64,000 nt of DNA from Proteobacteria bacterium 005FR1 (GCA_026192395.1 WACF01000001.1:800977-864976), one strand, 5' to 3'; positions 1-9,276 are shown, counted from the stretch's first letter. The notes: generated by a model from the sequence alone, not told the origin. Translations and numbers: made by a program.

Positions 1-1
1 C

Positions 2-1261
2 TGCAACGAAGAGCATCGCTTTTTAGTGGCCGACCAACTCAAGACCGAGCCGATGCCTCCCGGCTCGATTGTGCTTGAACCTTGCGCGCGGGACACAGCG
101 CCGGCCCTCACCCTTGCCGCCCTGCAGGTTCAGGAACGCTGCCCGGGCGGGACGCTGGTGGTGATGCCCGCCGACCATCTCATACCGGAATCCGCTGCTT
201 TCTGTGCGGCCGTGGCCAGGGCCGGGATTCTCGCTCGCGACGGATACGTGGTCAGCTTCGGGCTGGTACCGAACCGCCCCGAAACCGGCTACGGCTACAT
301 TCACCGGGGCGCGGCGATCGGCGATGACGGGGCCTATGCCGTCGATCGCTTCGTGGAGAAACCCGATGCGGCTACCGCGCAAAGCTACCTGGATGCCGGC
401 GACTACGACTGGAATGCCGGCATCTTCGTGGTGCGCGCCGACCGCTGGCTCGAGGAGATCGGAAAGTTTCGGCCACTGATTCTCGCCGCCTGCAAATCGG
501 CGCTCGCCGACGGGCGCGCCGACGGCATCTTCCTGCGAGCGGCTTCGCAAGCCTTCGCCAATTCGCCCGCAGAATCAATCGACTACGCGGTAATGGAAAA
601 CACCGATCGAGCAGCGGTTCTGCCGCTGGACACCTCATGGTCCGACATCGGATCCTGGGCGTCCCTGTGGGAAGTTTCGGACAAGGACGAGCACGGCAAT
701 GTGAGCAAAGGCGATGTCATCAGCCACTCCACCCGCAACTCACTGCTGTTGGCGAAACACCGCTGTGTCGCCACCGTGGGCCTTGAAAACATCACCGTGA
801 TTGAAACCAGTGACGCAGTGCTGATCGCGAGCACCGATAAATGCCAGGACGTCAAGACGATTGTGGCAACGCTCAAGCAGTGTGAGCGCAACGAGCACCG
901 CTTCCATAGCCGGGTTCACCGTCCCTGGGGAAACTACGAAGGCATCGACAAAGGCAGCCGCTACCAGGTCAAGCGCATCACCGTGAAGCCAGGCGCAAAA
1001 TTGTCGCTGCAAATGCACCACCACCGCGCCGAGCACTGGGTCGTGGTATCGGGAACCGCAAAGGTAACCGTGGGAGATACGGAACGGATTCTGACGGAAA
1101 ACGAATCCACCTATGTGCCCCTCGGGTCCGTTCACCGACTTGAGAATCCCGGGACGATCCCACTCGAAATCATCGAAGTGCAATCAGGTAGCTATCTGGG
1201 CGAGGACGATATCGTGCGTCTGGAAGACATCTACAACCGAGCTGCCGAGGTAGCGGTCTGA
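2..1261 (+). CDS. algA: Mannose-1-phosphate guanylyltransferase / mannose-6-phosphate isomerase, AlgA/ManC type (5' end outside window)
   Basis: The frame is open from the first bases, so the start lies upstream. The GTG at 26 is only the first in-window start codon and is probably internal. The N-terminal part is a nucleotidyltransferase fold with VMPADHLI, FVEKP and YDWNAGIF motifs. The C-terminal ~110 residues are a cupin isomerase domain with the MHHHRAEHW metal-site segment and PLGSVHRLENP. Enzymes of this type II family convert fructose-6-P to mannose-6-P and mannose-1-P to GDP-mannose, the alginate precursor. In Pseudomonas algA is the last gene of the alginate operon, and the next genes here act on alginate, so the window probably opens at the 3' end of an alginate cluster (inference). 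A ManC for another mannose-containing polysaccharide is the alternative. Confidence 0.92.
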   Translation, partial: CNEEHRFLVADQLKTEPMPPGSIVLEPCARDTAPALTLAALQVQERCPGGTLVVMPADHLIPESAAFCAAVARAGILARDGYVVSFGLVPNRPETGYGYIHRGAAIGDDGAYAVDRFVEKPDAATAQSYLDAGDYDWNAGIFVVRADRWLEEIGKFRPLILAACKSALADGRADGIFLRAASQAFANSPAESIDYAVMENTDRAAVLPLDTSWSDIGSWASLWEVSDKDEHGNVSKGDVISHSTRNSLLLAKHRCVATVGLENITVIETSDAVLIASTDKCQDVKTIVATLKQCERNEHRFHSRVHRPWGNYEGIDKGSRYQVKRITVKPGAKLSLQMHHHRAEHWVVVSGTAKVTVGDTERILTENESTYVPLGSVHRLENPGTIPLEIIEVQSGSYLGEDDIVRLEDIYNRAAEVAV

Positions 1262-1352
1262 CCGAATCCACACGTCGAGCACTATGCAACAAAAGGCGGC
1301 GGCCACCCGCTGCCGCCCTTCCGTAACACAGCCAAAGGTCCACGGGGGTCAC

Positions 1353-3674
1353 ATGAAACACAGAATAGCTATCCTTCTCGCCTGCTCTGCCCTGAGTCCT
1401 GCCCTCACGTGGGCTTGCGACACCAGCCATATCCGCTACTCCTCGAGCAACAACCGTATCTACGTTGAGAATGGCGGTGTTTGTTCTCCGAGTCAGATCG
1501 AAAGCATTGTGGTAAACAAGTACAGTTCGGTGGCACCTGGTCAGCTCATGGAGCAGCCGCAGTTTGCAACTTGGTTCATCAAAGCCGAACTGCATGTGCA
1601 GGACGGTTCCACGCTCCTGATCCACGGCACCAGCATCGGCGGCGATACCGATGAACTGCTCTTATTGAGTGAGAACGGCAGTGCGCCCCACCACGTCAAG
1701 ATCCAGGCCAAACACGGCAATGTGGACATCCGCAACACGCTGGTCAGCAGTTGGGATCCGGCGGCGCAGGGCCCGGACACCGATAGCAGCAACGGCCGCG
1801 CATTCATTCACGTCAACTCGCTCGAGGAAAATGGCACGGCCATGGAATCGCGGATGGATGTGGTGGACAGCGAGGTCGCTTATCTTGGTTTCTACGATGC
1901 AGAGTCCTACGGCCTGGTGTGGAAGGTTCGTGGCGGGCACCTGGATCCGACCATCTACGACCGTGTCGAAGTGTACGGGGATATACGCAACAGCTACATT
2001 CATCACAACTTCATGGGAATGTATTCCTTCGGTTCGCTAGGCATGGTCATCGATAACAACGAAATAGCCTACAACGAATCCTATGGCATCGACCCCCATG
2101 ATGACTCGGATGAACTGGTGATCACCAACAACGATGTTCACGATAACGGCCGTCACGGCATCATCTGTTCGCGCCGCTGCAACAATTTGGTGATAACCGG
2201 CAATGATTCCTATCGCAATTTGCATGGCATCATGCTCCATCGTGAGGTGATCGATACGGTAGTGGAAAACAACCGATCCTATGATAACGCGGACACTGGC
2301 ATTGTCGTTTTCGAAAGCCACAATAACATCGTTCGCAACAACGTAGTCACCGGCAACGAAAACGGTATCAGACTGTCGCTCGGCAGCTACGATAATCTGA
2401 TCGAAAACAACACCGTGGAAAACAGCACCAGAAACGGCCTGTACCAATACGGCGGCAGCGATGCACCCGAAACAACTAACGGTCGTCCCAGCAACAACGT
2501 GTTCACGGGCAATACGGTTCGAAACAACGGTCGTTTGATAAAGCTCCGCGACTCCGACAACATCCTCATGGAATCGAATCTTTTCGAGGGGCCAACCGAC
2601 ATCGAGATCTACGATTCTGAAAATATCGAGATCATCAACAACGATCATTTCTTTGAAGACTTCACGATCAGGGTAAGTGGAACACCCGAGCACCCTGCCA
2701 CCGTAAGCTTCGAACTGGACCAATCCGCAACAGTGAAGCTCGGCGATAACGCCACCTTGACTTTGCTCAATCCCCTTGGCCGCATTTTTGACCCGGATGG
2801 TTCCGGCGGCGTAACAACGGTGGCGGCGTCCACCGAGGGTGGTGCCTATGCTGGATCGTCATTACCCGTGAACTCAGGAATGGTCTCGTGGAATTCCGAA
2901 ATCGTGGCCCTTCCCTTTTGGGTGACGCCCGACAGTGGCGCGATCCAGGTCACTCAAGTGGATCCTGATCCGGTCAGTCCCTCGTTGCGTGTCCGCGCAA
3001 GCGCCGGTACTCCTACGGTGGATTTTCGCATCGGTGCCCTGTCCAGCGGCACGGAATACAGCGTACTTAAGGACGGAGAAACTCTTACAGCCGTAACTGC
3101 GAGCGGGGGCGAAATCACCTTCAGCGATCGGGTTACTGCAACGGAGGTGGAGTATCGGGTACAGGAGTCCGGTGCGTCGATACCCAGCGAACAAACCGCG
3201 GTCGCCGATACCTACGTTCGGGATGGGCTGCCGGACAGCAACTTCGGCAGCGCTTCGACGCTTGAAACCAAAGTATCCGGGGACGGTTACAATCGTGAAG
3301 CTTATATGTACTACGACATCTCCGATCTCACCGCGCCGGTAAGCCGGGCTGTGCTGTCATTTACCGGCGCACTGTCGCGAAACGGATCAGTGACGACGAA
3401 CGTACATGCTGCACCGGCCGGATGGTCCGAATCCACCATTACCTGGAATACCCGGCCCGGCTACGGTCCAGCCATTGGCGGTGTCACGATAAGCGGCAAC
3501 AGTTTTGGCAGGTACGAAGTAGATGTTACCGACTATCTGAATCAGCTGATCGCAGCAGGGGAAAGCAGCGCGGGGTTCGCATTGATCAATGCGAACCGCA
3601 GCACCGCGGTGACGCGAATACGGGCCAAGGAGGCCGGTTCTGACGAATCGAGCCGGCTGTATATTTCCGGATGA
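1353..3674 (+). CDS. Exported mannuronan C5-epimerase (parallel beta-helix) with C-terminal CBM96/DNRLRE-like domain
   Basis: 773 aa from ATG 1353. An upstream in-frame ATG at 1284 would add 23 residues before an obvious signal peptide (MKHRIAILLACSALSP...), so 1353 is preferred. Residues ~120-470 form beta-helix repeats rich in N-N and V-I-x-N-N rungs. The alginate-epimerase signature YGIDPHD is present, with D247-P-H-D250 as the catalytic segment, followed by HGIIC as in AlgG. Residues ~630-773 resemble the DNRLRE/CBM96 domain (ADTYVRDG, TWNTRPG, YEVDVTDYL), a family known to bind alginate. Epimerases of this fold convert mannuronate to guluronate in the polymer. The accessory domain suggests extracellular work on finished alginate, unlike plain periplasmic AlgG. 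It lies 91 bp after algA on the same strand. Confidence 0.88.
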   Translation: MKHRIAILLACSALSPALTWACDTSHIRYSSSNNRIYVENGGVCSPSQIESIVVNKYSSVAPGQLMEQPQFATWFIKAELHVQDGSTLLIHGTSIGGDTDELLLLSENGSAPHHVKIQAKHGNVDIRNTLVSSWDPAAQGPDTDSSNGRAFIHVNSLEENGTAMESRMDVVDSEVAYLGFYDAESYGLVWKVRGGHLDPTIYDRVEVYGDIRNSYIHHNFMGMYSFGSLGMVIDNNEIAYNESYGIDPHDDSDELVITNNDVHDNGRHGIICSRRCNNLVITGNDSYRNLHGIMLHREVIDTVVENNRSYDNADTGIVVFESHNNIVRNNVVTGNENGIRLSLGSYDNLIENNTVENSTRNGLYQYGGSDAPETTNGRPSNNVFTGNTVRNNGRLIKLRDSDNILMESNLFEGPTDIEIYDSENIEIINNDHFFEDFTIRVSGTPEHPATVSFELDQSATVKLGDNATLTLLNPLGRIFDPDGSGGVTTVAASTEGGAYAGSSLPVNSGMVSWNSEIVALPFWVTPDSGAIQVTQVDPDPVSPSLRVRASAGTPTVDFRIGALSSGTEYSVLKDGETLTAVTASGGEITFSDRVTATEVEYRVQESGASIPSEQTAVADTYVRDGLPDSNFGSASTLETKVSGDGYNREAYMYYDISDLTAPVSRAVLSFTGALSRNGSVTTNVHAAPAGWSESTITWNTRPGYGPAIGGVTISGNSFGRYEVDVTDYLNQLIAAGESSAGFALINANRSTAVTRIRAKEAGSDESSRLYISG

Positions 3675-3743
3675 TGCGCTCCATGCTGGCAGACAGGTAT
3701 TAATCCCCTGGAAATATGGGTGTAAATCGACTGCCCCGCTTCC

Positions 3744-3792
3744 GCTGCGCGACAGAACTCTATAGCTCTTCGCGCGGCAGCCTGCTCTTTTT
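3744..3792 (+). terminator. Probable rho-independent terminator after the epimerase gene
   Basis: GCTGCGCG at 3744-3751 pairs imperfectly with CGCGCGGCAGC at 3771-3781, and a T5 run follows at 3788-3792. It lies about 70 bp past the epimerase stop. The stem has a bulge and the U-tract is short, so this is a moderate call. Confidence 0.45.
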
Positions 3793-3948
3793 GATTAAAG
3801 AATTGTGACCTGGTCCTGCCTGCATTTTCCAACAGCCGCGCTCCATAAAAAACGATTGTTGAATTGAGAACTCTGCACTACGATCCCTTGCGCCAATTCC
3901 ACTTCCCCCGCTCATCCGCAACTATACTCACCCCAACTCAGCAGTCGT

Positions 3949-4013
3949 TACCACTTTAATTCTGCGTCGCCCCCGCTCACGAGGCGGTGTTAATCCGCAG
4001 ATTGAAAGTGGTA
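3949..4013 (+). promoter_or_regulatory. Long imperfect hairpin in the leader of the alginate lyase gene
   Basis: Bases 3949-3966 pair with 3996-4013 at 16 of 18 positions. The enclosed 29 bases contain a possible inner CGCC/GGCG stem. The structure ends 29 bp before the lyase ATG (4043). The 368 bp between epimerase and lyase hold no gene; besides this hairpin there is only the weaker hairpin at 3744. A structured leader of this size suggests post-transcriptional control or an operator palindrome. I do not recognise it as a known riboswitch. Confidence 0.5.
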
Positions 4014-4042
4014 TTTCTCCAATTGTTCTTCAGAGTGTCATT

Positions 4043-5752
4043 ATGAAGTTTTCACGCAGGTTTCCATCTTCATTGTCTTTACCCTCGCAGTTAACGAAAT
4101 CCCTTCCCGTGCTGTTATTGACCGCATCCCTGGCCGCCTGCGGTGGTGCCAGCAGCGGATCCAGTGGCGACAGTGCCACCCGTGACACAGCATTCATTCA
4201 GCCCAGCGAGAAAAGTGGCAATGCAGGAGGCAATGGCACTGGAGGCACAAACGGTAACAGCGATAATGCCGGTGGACAGGCGGGCCGCACCGATTCGGAT
4301 CCGGTTGACGATGGCAGCACGGCTGATCCGGTGGACGATGGCAGCACGACTGACCCAGTCGACGGCGGCAGCTCTGATCCTGTGGATGGCGGTACGGACT
4401 CCGATCCTGTTCAAGACGGCCACCAGGGCGACGAGAACTACACATTCATCAAGGCACAATCCGCCATTGCCAGCAGCGACGACGGCCACGGCGCTGCCAA
4501 TGCCATCGACGGCAACCTCGACCCGGAATCGCGCTGGTCAGCAAGCGGCAACGGCGAATGGCTGCAATTGAACCTCGGCGAGCAGAAGTCCATCTGCGGC
4601 ATCGCCCTTGCTTTCTACAAGGGTAACCAGCGCACGACAAGCTTCTCCGTCGAGACGAGTATGGACGCGGCAACCTGGACCGAACAGCTGCCCATCACCG
4701 ATAGCAGCGGCACCAGCACAAACCCTGAATACTTCACCTTCCCGGCCACGGACGCCCTTTACGTTCGCTACGTGGGCTATGGAAACACAGAAAACGAATG
4801 GAACAGCATCGTCGAAGCCTACGCGCTGACTCATTCGGCAACCAATCCGGATGCCTGTCCCACCGAAGCGGCCCCTGCGCCGGAGCCCGAACCTGCTCCA
4901 GAACCGGAGCCGACTCCCGAGCCCGAGCCAACTCCCGAACCCGAGCCGACTCCCGAACCCGAACCGGCGCCGGAACCGACGCCGACCGGCAGCCTTGACG
5001 CCGCCTTGGCTCCATCCGGCAATTTCAACCTCAACGTTTGGAAACTCACCCTGCCGGTGTCCAAGGACTACTACTTCGGGTCAGGCGGCGACGGCTCAGC
5101 GGAAATCATTCCGTCCAGCGACAATCCCAACGGCATCGCACCGCTGAACCAGGGCTTCGAAGACGGCAATTATTTTTTCACCGCCCCCGATGGTGCCATG
5201 GCCTTCCGCACCCCGCTGGAGGGTGGCGCGACGACCACCAACTCGTCCTACGTTCGTTCAGAATTGCGCGAGCTCTACAACTGGTCGCCTGGCGAGAGTA
5301 CTGGTGAAGCAAACTGGCACAATGAAGGCCGCCACACCCTGCGAGGCACGGCGAAGGTTGTCGAGTATTGGGCTGAAGACCCACAGACAATCGTGGGCCA
5401 GGTTCACGCCAAGAATTCCACCAAGGCTTTGCTGAAACTGCAGTGGGACGGTCCGACCAAGCCAGTGCGCGCGATCATCAACAAGGATCCGAGCTCGGGC
5501 AACCCTTTCAGTCTGAGCTTCGAGACTGTGGGACTGAATACCTTTGATTACGAGATCACGGTGGAAGAAAACACCATGACCATCACCGTCGACGGCAATA
5601 CGCAATCAGTAACGTTCGGACAGGACGGCATGAGCAGCGCATGGGATGATCACGTGTACTACTTCAAGGCTGGAAACTACGCACAGGCGGACAAGTCCAG
5701 CGGCGGTGTCTTCGAAGTACACTTCTACTCGCTGGAGATTACCCACCAGTAA
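4043..5752 (+). CDS. PL7 alginate lyase lipoprotein with CBM32-like domain and two repetitive linkers
   Basis: 569 aa. The N-terminus is a lipoprotein signal with lipobox LAAC (cysteine about residue 33), so it is probably anchored in the outer membrane. An Asp-rich DPVDxGS linker (~88-135) leads to an F5/8-type C (CBM32-like) domain (~135-275), then a Pro-Glu linker (~280-310), then a PL7 catalytic domain (~320-569). The PL7 signatures are all there: R405-S-E-L-R409, Q453-V-H455 and Y540-F-K-A-G-N-Y546, which together carry the Arg, Gln, His and Tyr used for beta-elimination. QVH rather than QIH is an allowed variant. PL7 enzymes cleave alginate and often prefer guluronate, which is what the neighbouring epimerase makes. 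The lyase probably trims or recycles the cell's own alginate or feeds on external alginate. Confidence 0.93.
   Translation: MKFSRRFPSSLSLPSQLTKSLPVLLLTASLAACGGASSGSSGDSATRDTAFIQPSEKSGNAGGNGTGGTNGNSDNAGGQAGRTDSDPVDDGSTADPVDDGSTTDPVDGGSSDPVDGGTDSDPVQDGHQGDENYTFIKAQSAIASSDDGHGAANAIDGNLDPESRWSASGNGEWLQLNLGEQKSICGIALAFYKGNQRTTSFSVETSMDAATWTEQLPITDSSGTSTNPEYFTFPATDALYVRYVGYGNTENEWNSIVEAYALTHSATNPDACPTEAAPAPEPEPAPEPEPTPEPEPTPEPEPTPEPEPAPEPTPTGSLDAALAPSGNFNLNVWKLTLPVSKDYYFGSGGDGSAEIIPSSDNPNGIAPLNQGFEDGNYFFTAPDGAMAFRTPLEGGATTTNSSYVRSELRELYNWSPGESTGEANWHNEGRHTLRGTAKVVEYWAEDPQTIVGQVHAKNSTKALLKLQWDGPTKPVRAIINKDPSSGNPFSLSFETVGLNTFDYEITVEENTMTITVDGNTQSVTFGQDGMSSAWDDHVYYFKAGNYAQADKSSGGVFEVHFYSLEITHQ
4297..4415 (+). 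repeat. Tandem repeats coding an Asp-rich DPVD-Gly-Ser linker
   Basis: Imperfect tandem units of about 24 bp code for DPVDDGST-like octapeptides in the lyase. The acidic spacing resembles Ca2+-binding thrombospondin-type-3 linkers, though calcium binding is an inference. Repeat number is likely to vary between strains by slippage. Confidence 0.7.
4877..4990 (+). repeat. Tandem repeats coding a Pro-Glu (PEPEPT) linker
   Basis: Units of about 18 bp (ccgactcccgaacccgag-like) encode PTPEPE repeats between the CBM32-like and PL7 domains of the lyase. Such stiff Pro-Glu linkers are common in secreted carbohydrate-active enzymes. Confidence 0.75.
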
Positions 5753-5772
5753 TCACACCGAGCGAAGAGGAA

Positions 5773-5799
5773 GGGCGGCCATAGTGCCGCCCTTTTTTT
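5773..5799 (+). terminator. Strong rho-independent terminator after the alginate lyase
   Basis: A perfect 7-bp GC stem, GGGCGGC (5773-5779) with GCCGCCC (5786-5792), has a 6-base loop and is followed directly by T7. It closes the alginate module and lies before the convergent serine hydrolase. Confidence 0.92.
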
Positions 5800-5829
5800 G
5801 TTGCGGTGTTTCGGTGTTTTGGTACAGGG

Positions 5830-7278
5830 CTATTTGATCGCAGCCAAGACCTTTTCCGCCAGAGTCCACACCGGACGCGGACCCTTGGTGGTCAGCCCCA
5901 TGCGAACCACGATCAGATCCTGATCGGGGAACATCACCACGTTCTGTCCTTCGAAACCGGACAGGTAGTACATGCTTTCGGGAAGATTCGGATAGGATCG
6001 CTTGCCGTCCTTGCCGGCGTTCAGCCAGATCTGGATACCGTATTCTCCTTCCGGTGCGGCTTCCGCAGGCGTAGTGACGTAGTCGACCCAGCCTTCCGGC
6101 AGAATCCGCTCACCATTCCACACACCATCCTGCAAGTGCAGCAGCCCGAACTTCGCCCAATCGCGCGGTGTGGCGTACATATAGGATGAGCCCACGTAAG
6201 TGCCGGACTCATCGGGTTCGATCACGGTAGAACTCATGCCCAGCTTGCTGAACAGGTTTTCACGCGCGTAATTGAGGTAGTCGTGAATGTCGGCGAATTG
6301 ATTCTTCTGAATGCGCGCAATGATGTTGCTGGTGCCGCTCGAGTAGGACCAGTGCGAACCGGGCGCATGTTCCAGCGGCTGTTCGATGGCGAATTCACCG
6401 GTGTCGCCGGTGGTGTAAAGCATCAAAATCACATCGGACATGGAACCGCTGGTATAGACCTCGGAAAAGCGCAGTCCGCTGGACATTTGCAAGAGGTCTT
6501 CAAGGGTGATTTCGCCACGCGGATCATTGCCATTCCACTGCGACACCGGTGCGGGTTTTTTGATGTCCAGCATTCCCTCGGCGGCCATCATGCCAGTGAG
6601 CGCACCCGTGACCGTTTTGGTCATCGACCAGCCCAGTTGCGCCGTATCCGCGTTAAAGGGTTCGGCGTATTGCTCGGCAATAATTTTGCCCTTGTAGATC
6701 ACCAGCACCGCGCGGGTGCGAATGTTTTGATCCGGCTCCATGTCCTCAAAGGCTGCATCCACGGCAGCATTCACCGCCTGCAGATCGACGCCCGGAACGG
6801 ATTTCGGCAGGACCACTTTGTTACCCTGCGGCCACTCGGCGTCCTCATAGTCAGGAAGCGGGCTGATTTTGTCGAGATCAATGGCGACCCGCGGGGTGTC
6901 TTTTTTCAACAGCGTGCAGCCGAGCGGGTCGCGATAGATGGCTTCCACCTGCATGCCGCCAGCGCTGGCCAGCACGCGGGCGCTATCGACCTCGAATTTG
7001 ATGGCGGCGAAATCCGGTCGTTCAAGTTCCTCTGCGCGCACATGTTCAACGCTGCGACCGGAGACGAAAACCGAGGAGCACACACGCTTGGCGGCGCTGC
7101 CGAGAGCGATCTCGAGATTGAGCTTTTGCTGGTCGGTGTTCTCGGTTTCGGCCTGAAGCGTTGGTGCCAGGAAACCGACGAGTGTGGAAAGAACAAGGGT
7201 CGAAAGGAAAGGAGCAGGTCTGGGTTGGAACTGCTGGATATCTGCCACTGATTTATTCTCCACTGCGATTGGCTGCAC
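5830..7278 (-). CDS. Serine hydrolase of the beta-lactamase / penicillin-binding fold
   Basis: 482 aa with an N-terminal hydrophobic signal (~21-43) ending LQA, so exported. The class C-type nucleophile motif is S218-M-T-K221. The second motif appears as Y312-S-S instead of Y-x-N. The N-terminal ~160 residues do not match the core fold and may be an extra domain. Family members act as esterases, D-aminopeptidases or carboxypeptidases; the substrate cannot be told from sequence. It is convergent with the alginate lyase. The start at 7278 is uncertain, because an in-frame GTG five codons in is also possible. A second, distantly similar hydrolase lies at 21321-22514. Confidence 0.8.
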   Translation of the reverse strand: MQPIAVENKSVADIQQFQPRPAPFLSTLVLSTLVGFLAPTLQAETENTDQQKLNLEIALGSAAKRVCSSVFVSGRSVEHVRAEELERPDFAAIKFEVDSARVLASAGGMQVEAIYRDPLGCTLLKKDTPRVAIDLDKISPLPDYEDAEWPQGNKVVLPKSVPGVDLQAVNAAVDAAFEDMEPDQNIRTRAVLVIYKGKIIAEQYAEPFNADTAQLGWSMTKTVTGALTGMMAAEGMLDIKKPAPVSQWNGNDPRGEITLEDLLQMSSGLRFSEVYTSGSMSDVILMLYTTGDTGEFAIEQPLEHAPGSHWSYSSGTSNIIARIQKNQFADIHDYLNYARENLFSKLGMSSTVIEPDESGTYVGSSYMYATPRDWAKFGLLHLQDGVWNGERILPEGWVDYVTTPAEAAPEGEYGIQIWLNAGKDGKRSYPNLPESMYYLSGFEGQNVVMFPDQDLIVVRMGLTTKGPRPVWTLAEKVLAAIK

Positions 7279-7408
7279 ATCCTCCCTGAGCGTTTATTCG
7301 AGTCCCTCGCGTCGCAGTGTAAAGCAAGCGGCCCGCGTGGAAAACTCGCGAGCCACTGACCACGGAGTCATTCGACTGTCTGCGTTATCAACAAGTGGCA
7401 GATTGCCA

Positions 7409-7852
7409 TTACTTTCGTTCGAACAGCGCCATGTGCACGAACATGCCTGCCGCCATCGCCGCAACGAAGCCGAACACCGGCAGTAGACCCGATGCCAGCG
7501 CCGTAATCGCCGGACCGGGGCATAGGCCTGCGATACCCCAGCCCAGACCGAAGATAGCGGCACCGGTCAGAAGCGGCGTATCGATGTCTCGCTTGGTGGG
7601 CAGGGAGAACTTGCCGCTAAGCAGCGGATGCGGCAAGCGCAGGATAAAACGAAAAGCGGGAACGGTTACCAGCAAGGCTCCACCCATCACGAAGGCCAGG
7701 GTGGGATCCCAGTCACCAGCGAGATCGAGGAAGTTGAGCACCTTGGCCGGATTGACCATCTGCGACAGTGACAGCCCGAAGGCGAAAATCAGCCCCGCAA
7801 CAAAGGCCAGTATCAGTAGCGGAAATTTTGACTTCTGTTCCATTTCAATCAC
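7409..7852 (-). CDS. YeeE/YedE-family membrane protein (PmpB-like half)
   Basis: 147 aa with about four transmembrane segments. The conserved FGLGWGIAGLCPGPAI segment contains the GxCPGP cysteine motif of the YeeE/YedE sulfur-compound transporters. Half-size members work in pairs, and a partner lies 15 bp upstream. Characterised relatives (YeeE, PmpA/PmpB) move thiosulfate or other sulfur compounds across the inner membrane. No rhodanese or persulfide dioxygenase gene is adjacent, so the sulfur role is inferred from family alone. Confidence 0.82.
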   Translation of the reverse strand: MIEMEQKSKFPLLILAFVAGLIFAFGLSLSQMVNPAKVLNFLDLAGDWDPTLAFVMGGALLVTVPAFRFILRLPHPLLSGKFSLPTKRDIDTPLLTGAAIFGLGWGIAGLCPGPAITALASGLLPVFGFVAAMAAGMFVHMALFERK

Positions 7853-7867
7853 CTCAAGCCAATGGCC

Positions 7868-8293
7868 TCAAAGACCGATGAAGTGCCGCGTTACAAACGT
7901 AGTCACGAATGCAGCCAGCATGAAAACAATCGTCGCCACTACCGAGCGCTGCGAAAGCCTGCCAATACCGCAAACCCCGTGACCACTGGTACAACCACCA
8001 CCTCGTCGGGTGCCAAAGCCGACCAGCGCACCGGCCAAGAGCATCACCGGCCAGTCCACCTGAAGATCGACCGGCAGCGATTCACCGGCGACGAATGGCC
8101 ACAGCAGACCACCGCCAATCAGCCCCGCCACAAACATTGCCCGCCAGGCCACGTCGCCGCGCTGGGGCTTCAGCAGGCCACCATAGATACCGCTGATACC
8201 GGTAATCCGCCCTGCTCCCCACAACATCAGCACGGCGGACAGCCCGATCAGCATGCCCCCGAGCAAACCCGACACCGGAGTAAATTCGGTCAT
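7868..8293 (-). CDS. YeeE/YedE-family membrane protein (PmpA-like half)
   Basis: 141 aa from ATG 8293, preceded by a GAGAGG-like ribosome site; an in-frame ATG at 8329 would add 12 unlikely residues. Four hydrophobic segments are visible, with the Cys-containing GTRRGGGCTSGHGVCG loop typical of this half. It probably forms one transporter with the downstream gene at 7409. The 195 bp before the divergent Ysc84 gene should hold both promoters. Confidence 0.82.
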   Translation of the reverse strand: MTEFTPVSGLLGGMLIGLSAVLMLWGAGRITGISGIYGGLLKPQRGDVAWRAMFVAGLIGGGLLWPFVAGESLPVDLQVDWPVMLLAGALVGFGTRRGGGCTSGHGVCGIGRLSQRSVVATIVFMLAAFVTTFVTRHFIGL

Positions 8294-8524
8294 TTCAAAA
8301 CGCCTCTCGCTAGTACACCAAACATGCACTCAGAGTATGGGCGACAGCGCTCGAGTTCAAGCCGAAGCCTCCCGTAAGGTGCCCCAGGTCAAGCGCCGAG
8401 GTACAGTGATTGCATCCGCACGGTGCACGGGCAATGCCCTTCACGTGTAGGAGATTGCTGCGAAAGAGATTGCCCGACAGAGAATGTCTTCGAAGGACAA
8501 CCATTGAAAGTCAGGAGGACTACT

Positions 8525-9268
8525 ATGAAATTGGCCAGCTTGAGTTCTGTTTTCTCCATTGCTTCACTCGCTCTGACCCTGCCTCTGGTTTCGCAAGCCC
8601 AGGTGAACACTGACGCCGAAAATGAAGACTACACGATCATCGTTCAACGAGTTGAGCGAAATCAGGCCCAGGAATTCGAGGAAATCGCGGGGCCACAGGA
8701 GGATGTGGTAGAAGCTGCTACCGTGATCGAGGAAATGCAACAGGATGCCGATCTTCGTCAATTGCTGGATGAAGCTCGCGGGGTATTCATTATTCCGGAC
8801 TACGCCTTGGCCGCGCTTGTGGTGGGTGCCTCCGGCGGCGAAGGCGTACTGCTGGCCAAGGTCGACGGTGCGTGGAGCAATCCCGCCTTCTATGACATCG
8901 GCGGCATCAGCGCGGGCTTCCAGGCAGGCGTGTCCGCGGGCGATATCGCGATGATCCTGATGAGCGAGGATGCGGTTACTTCCTTTCTTGGGGACAATCA
9001 GTTTGCGCTCAACGCGGATGCCGGCTTTTCGATCGTTGATTGGGCCGCCCGCGCACGAGGACAGATCGGTCGCGGTGAAGACATCGTACTGTGGTCCGAC
9101 ACTGAAGGTCTGCTCGCGGAGATTTCCATCGGCGTCAACGACATCAACTTCGACGAGGAAGAAACCGCCGAATACTACGGCGAAGAGGCCTCGGCGACAG
9201 CAGTACTCGCCGGTGAGGTAACCAACCCCCACCCTGAACTTCTGCAACAAGCACTGCAGGAGCAGTAA
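8525..9268 (+). CDS. Exported Ysc84/SYLF-domain protein
   Basis: 247 aa. ATG 8525 is set by an AGGAGG site about 6 bases upstream; the in-frame GTG/ATG codons from 8423 precede it without a signal peptide. A Sec signal ends near VSQAQ (~residue 23). The SYLF fold is recognisable from FIIPDYALAALVVGASGGEGVLL and the later GFQAGVSAGDIAMILMS and FSIVDWAARARGQIGRGEDIV segments. In eukaryotes SYLF domains bind phosphoinositides; bacterial exported members have no settled function but are linked with envelope stress. A hairpin terminator follows. Confidence 0.85.
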   Translation: MKLASLSSVFSIASLALTLPLVSQAQVNTDAENEDYTIIVQRVERNQAQEFEEIAGPQEDVVEAATVIEEMQQDADLRQLLDEARGVFIIPDYALAALVVGASGGEGVLLAKVDGAWSNPAFYDIGGISAGFQAGVSAGDIAMILMSEDAVTSFLGDNQFALNADAGFSIVDWAARARGQIGRGEDIVLWSDTEGLLAEISIGVNDINFDEEETAEYYGEEASATAVLAGEVTNPHPELLQQALQEQ

Positions 9269-9276
9269 GCCGACGT

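Noticed and set aside
1284-1352. Longer start for the C5-epimerase
   Set aside because: The extra 23 residues precede a standard signal peptide and are unlikely to be translated.
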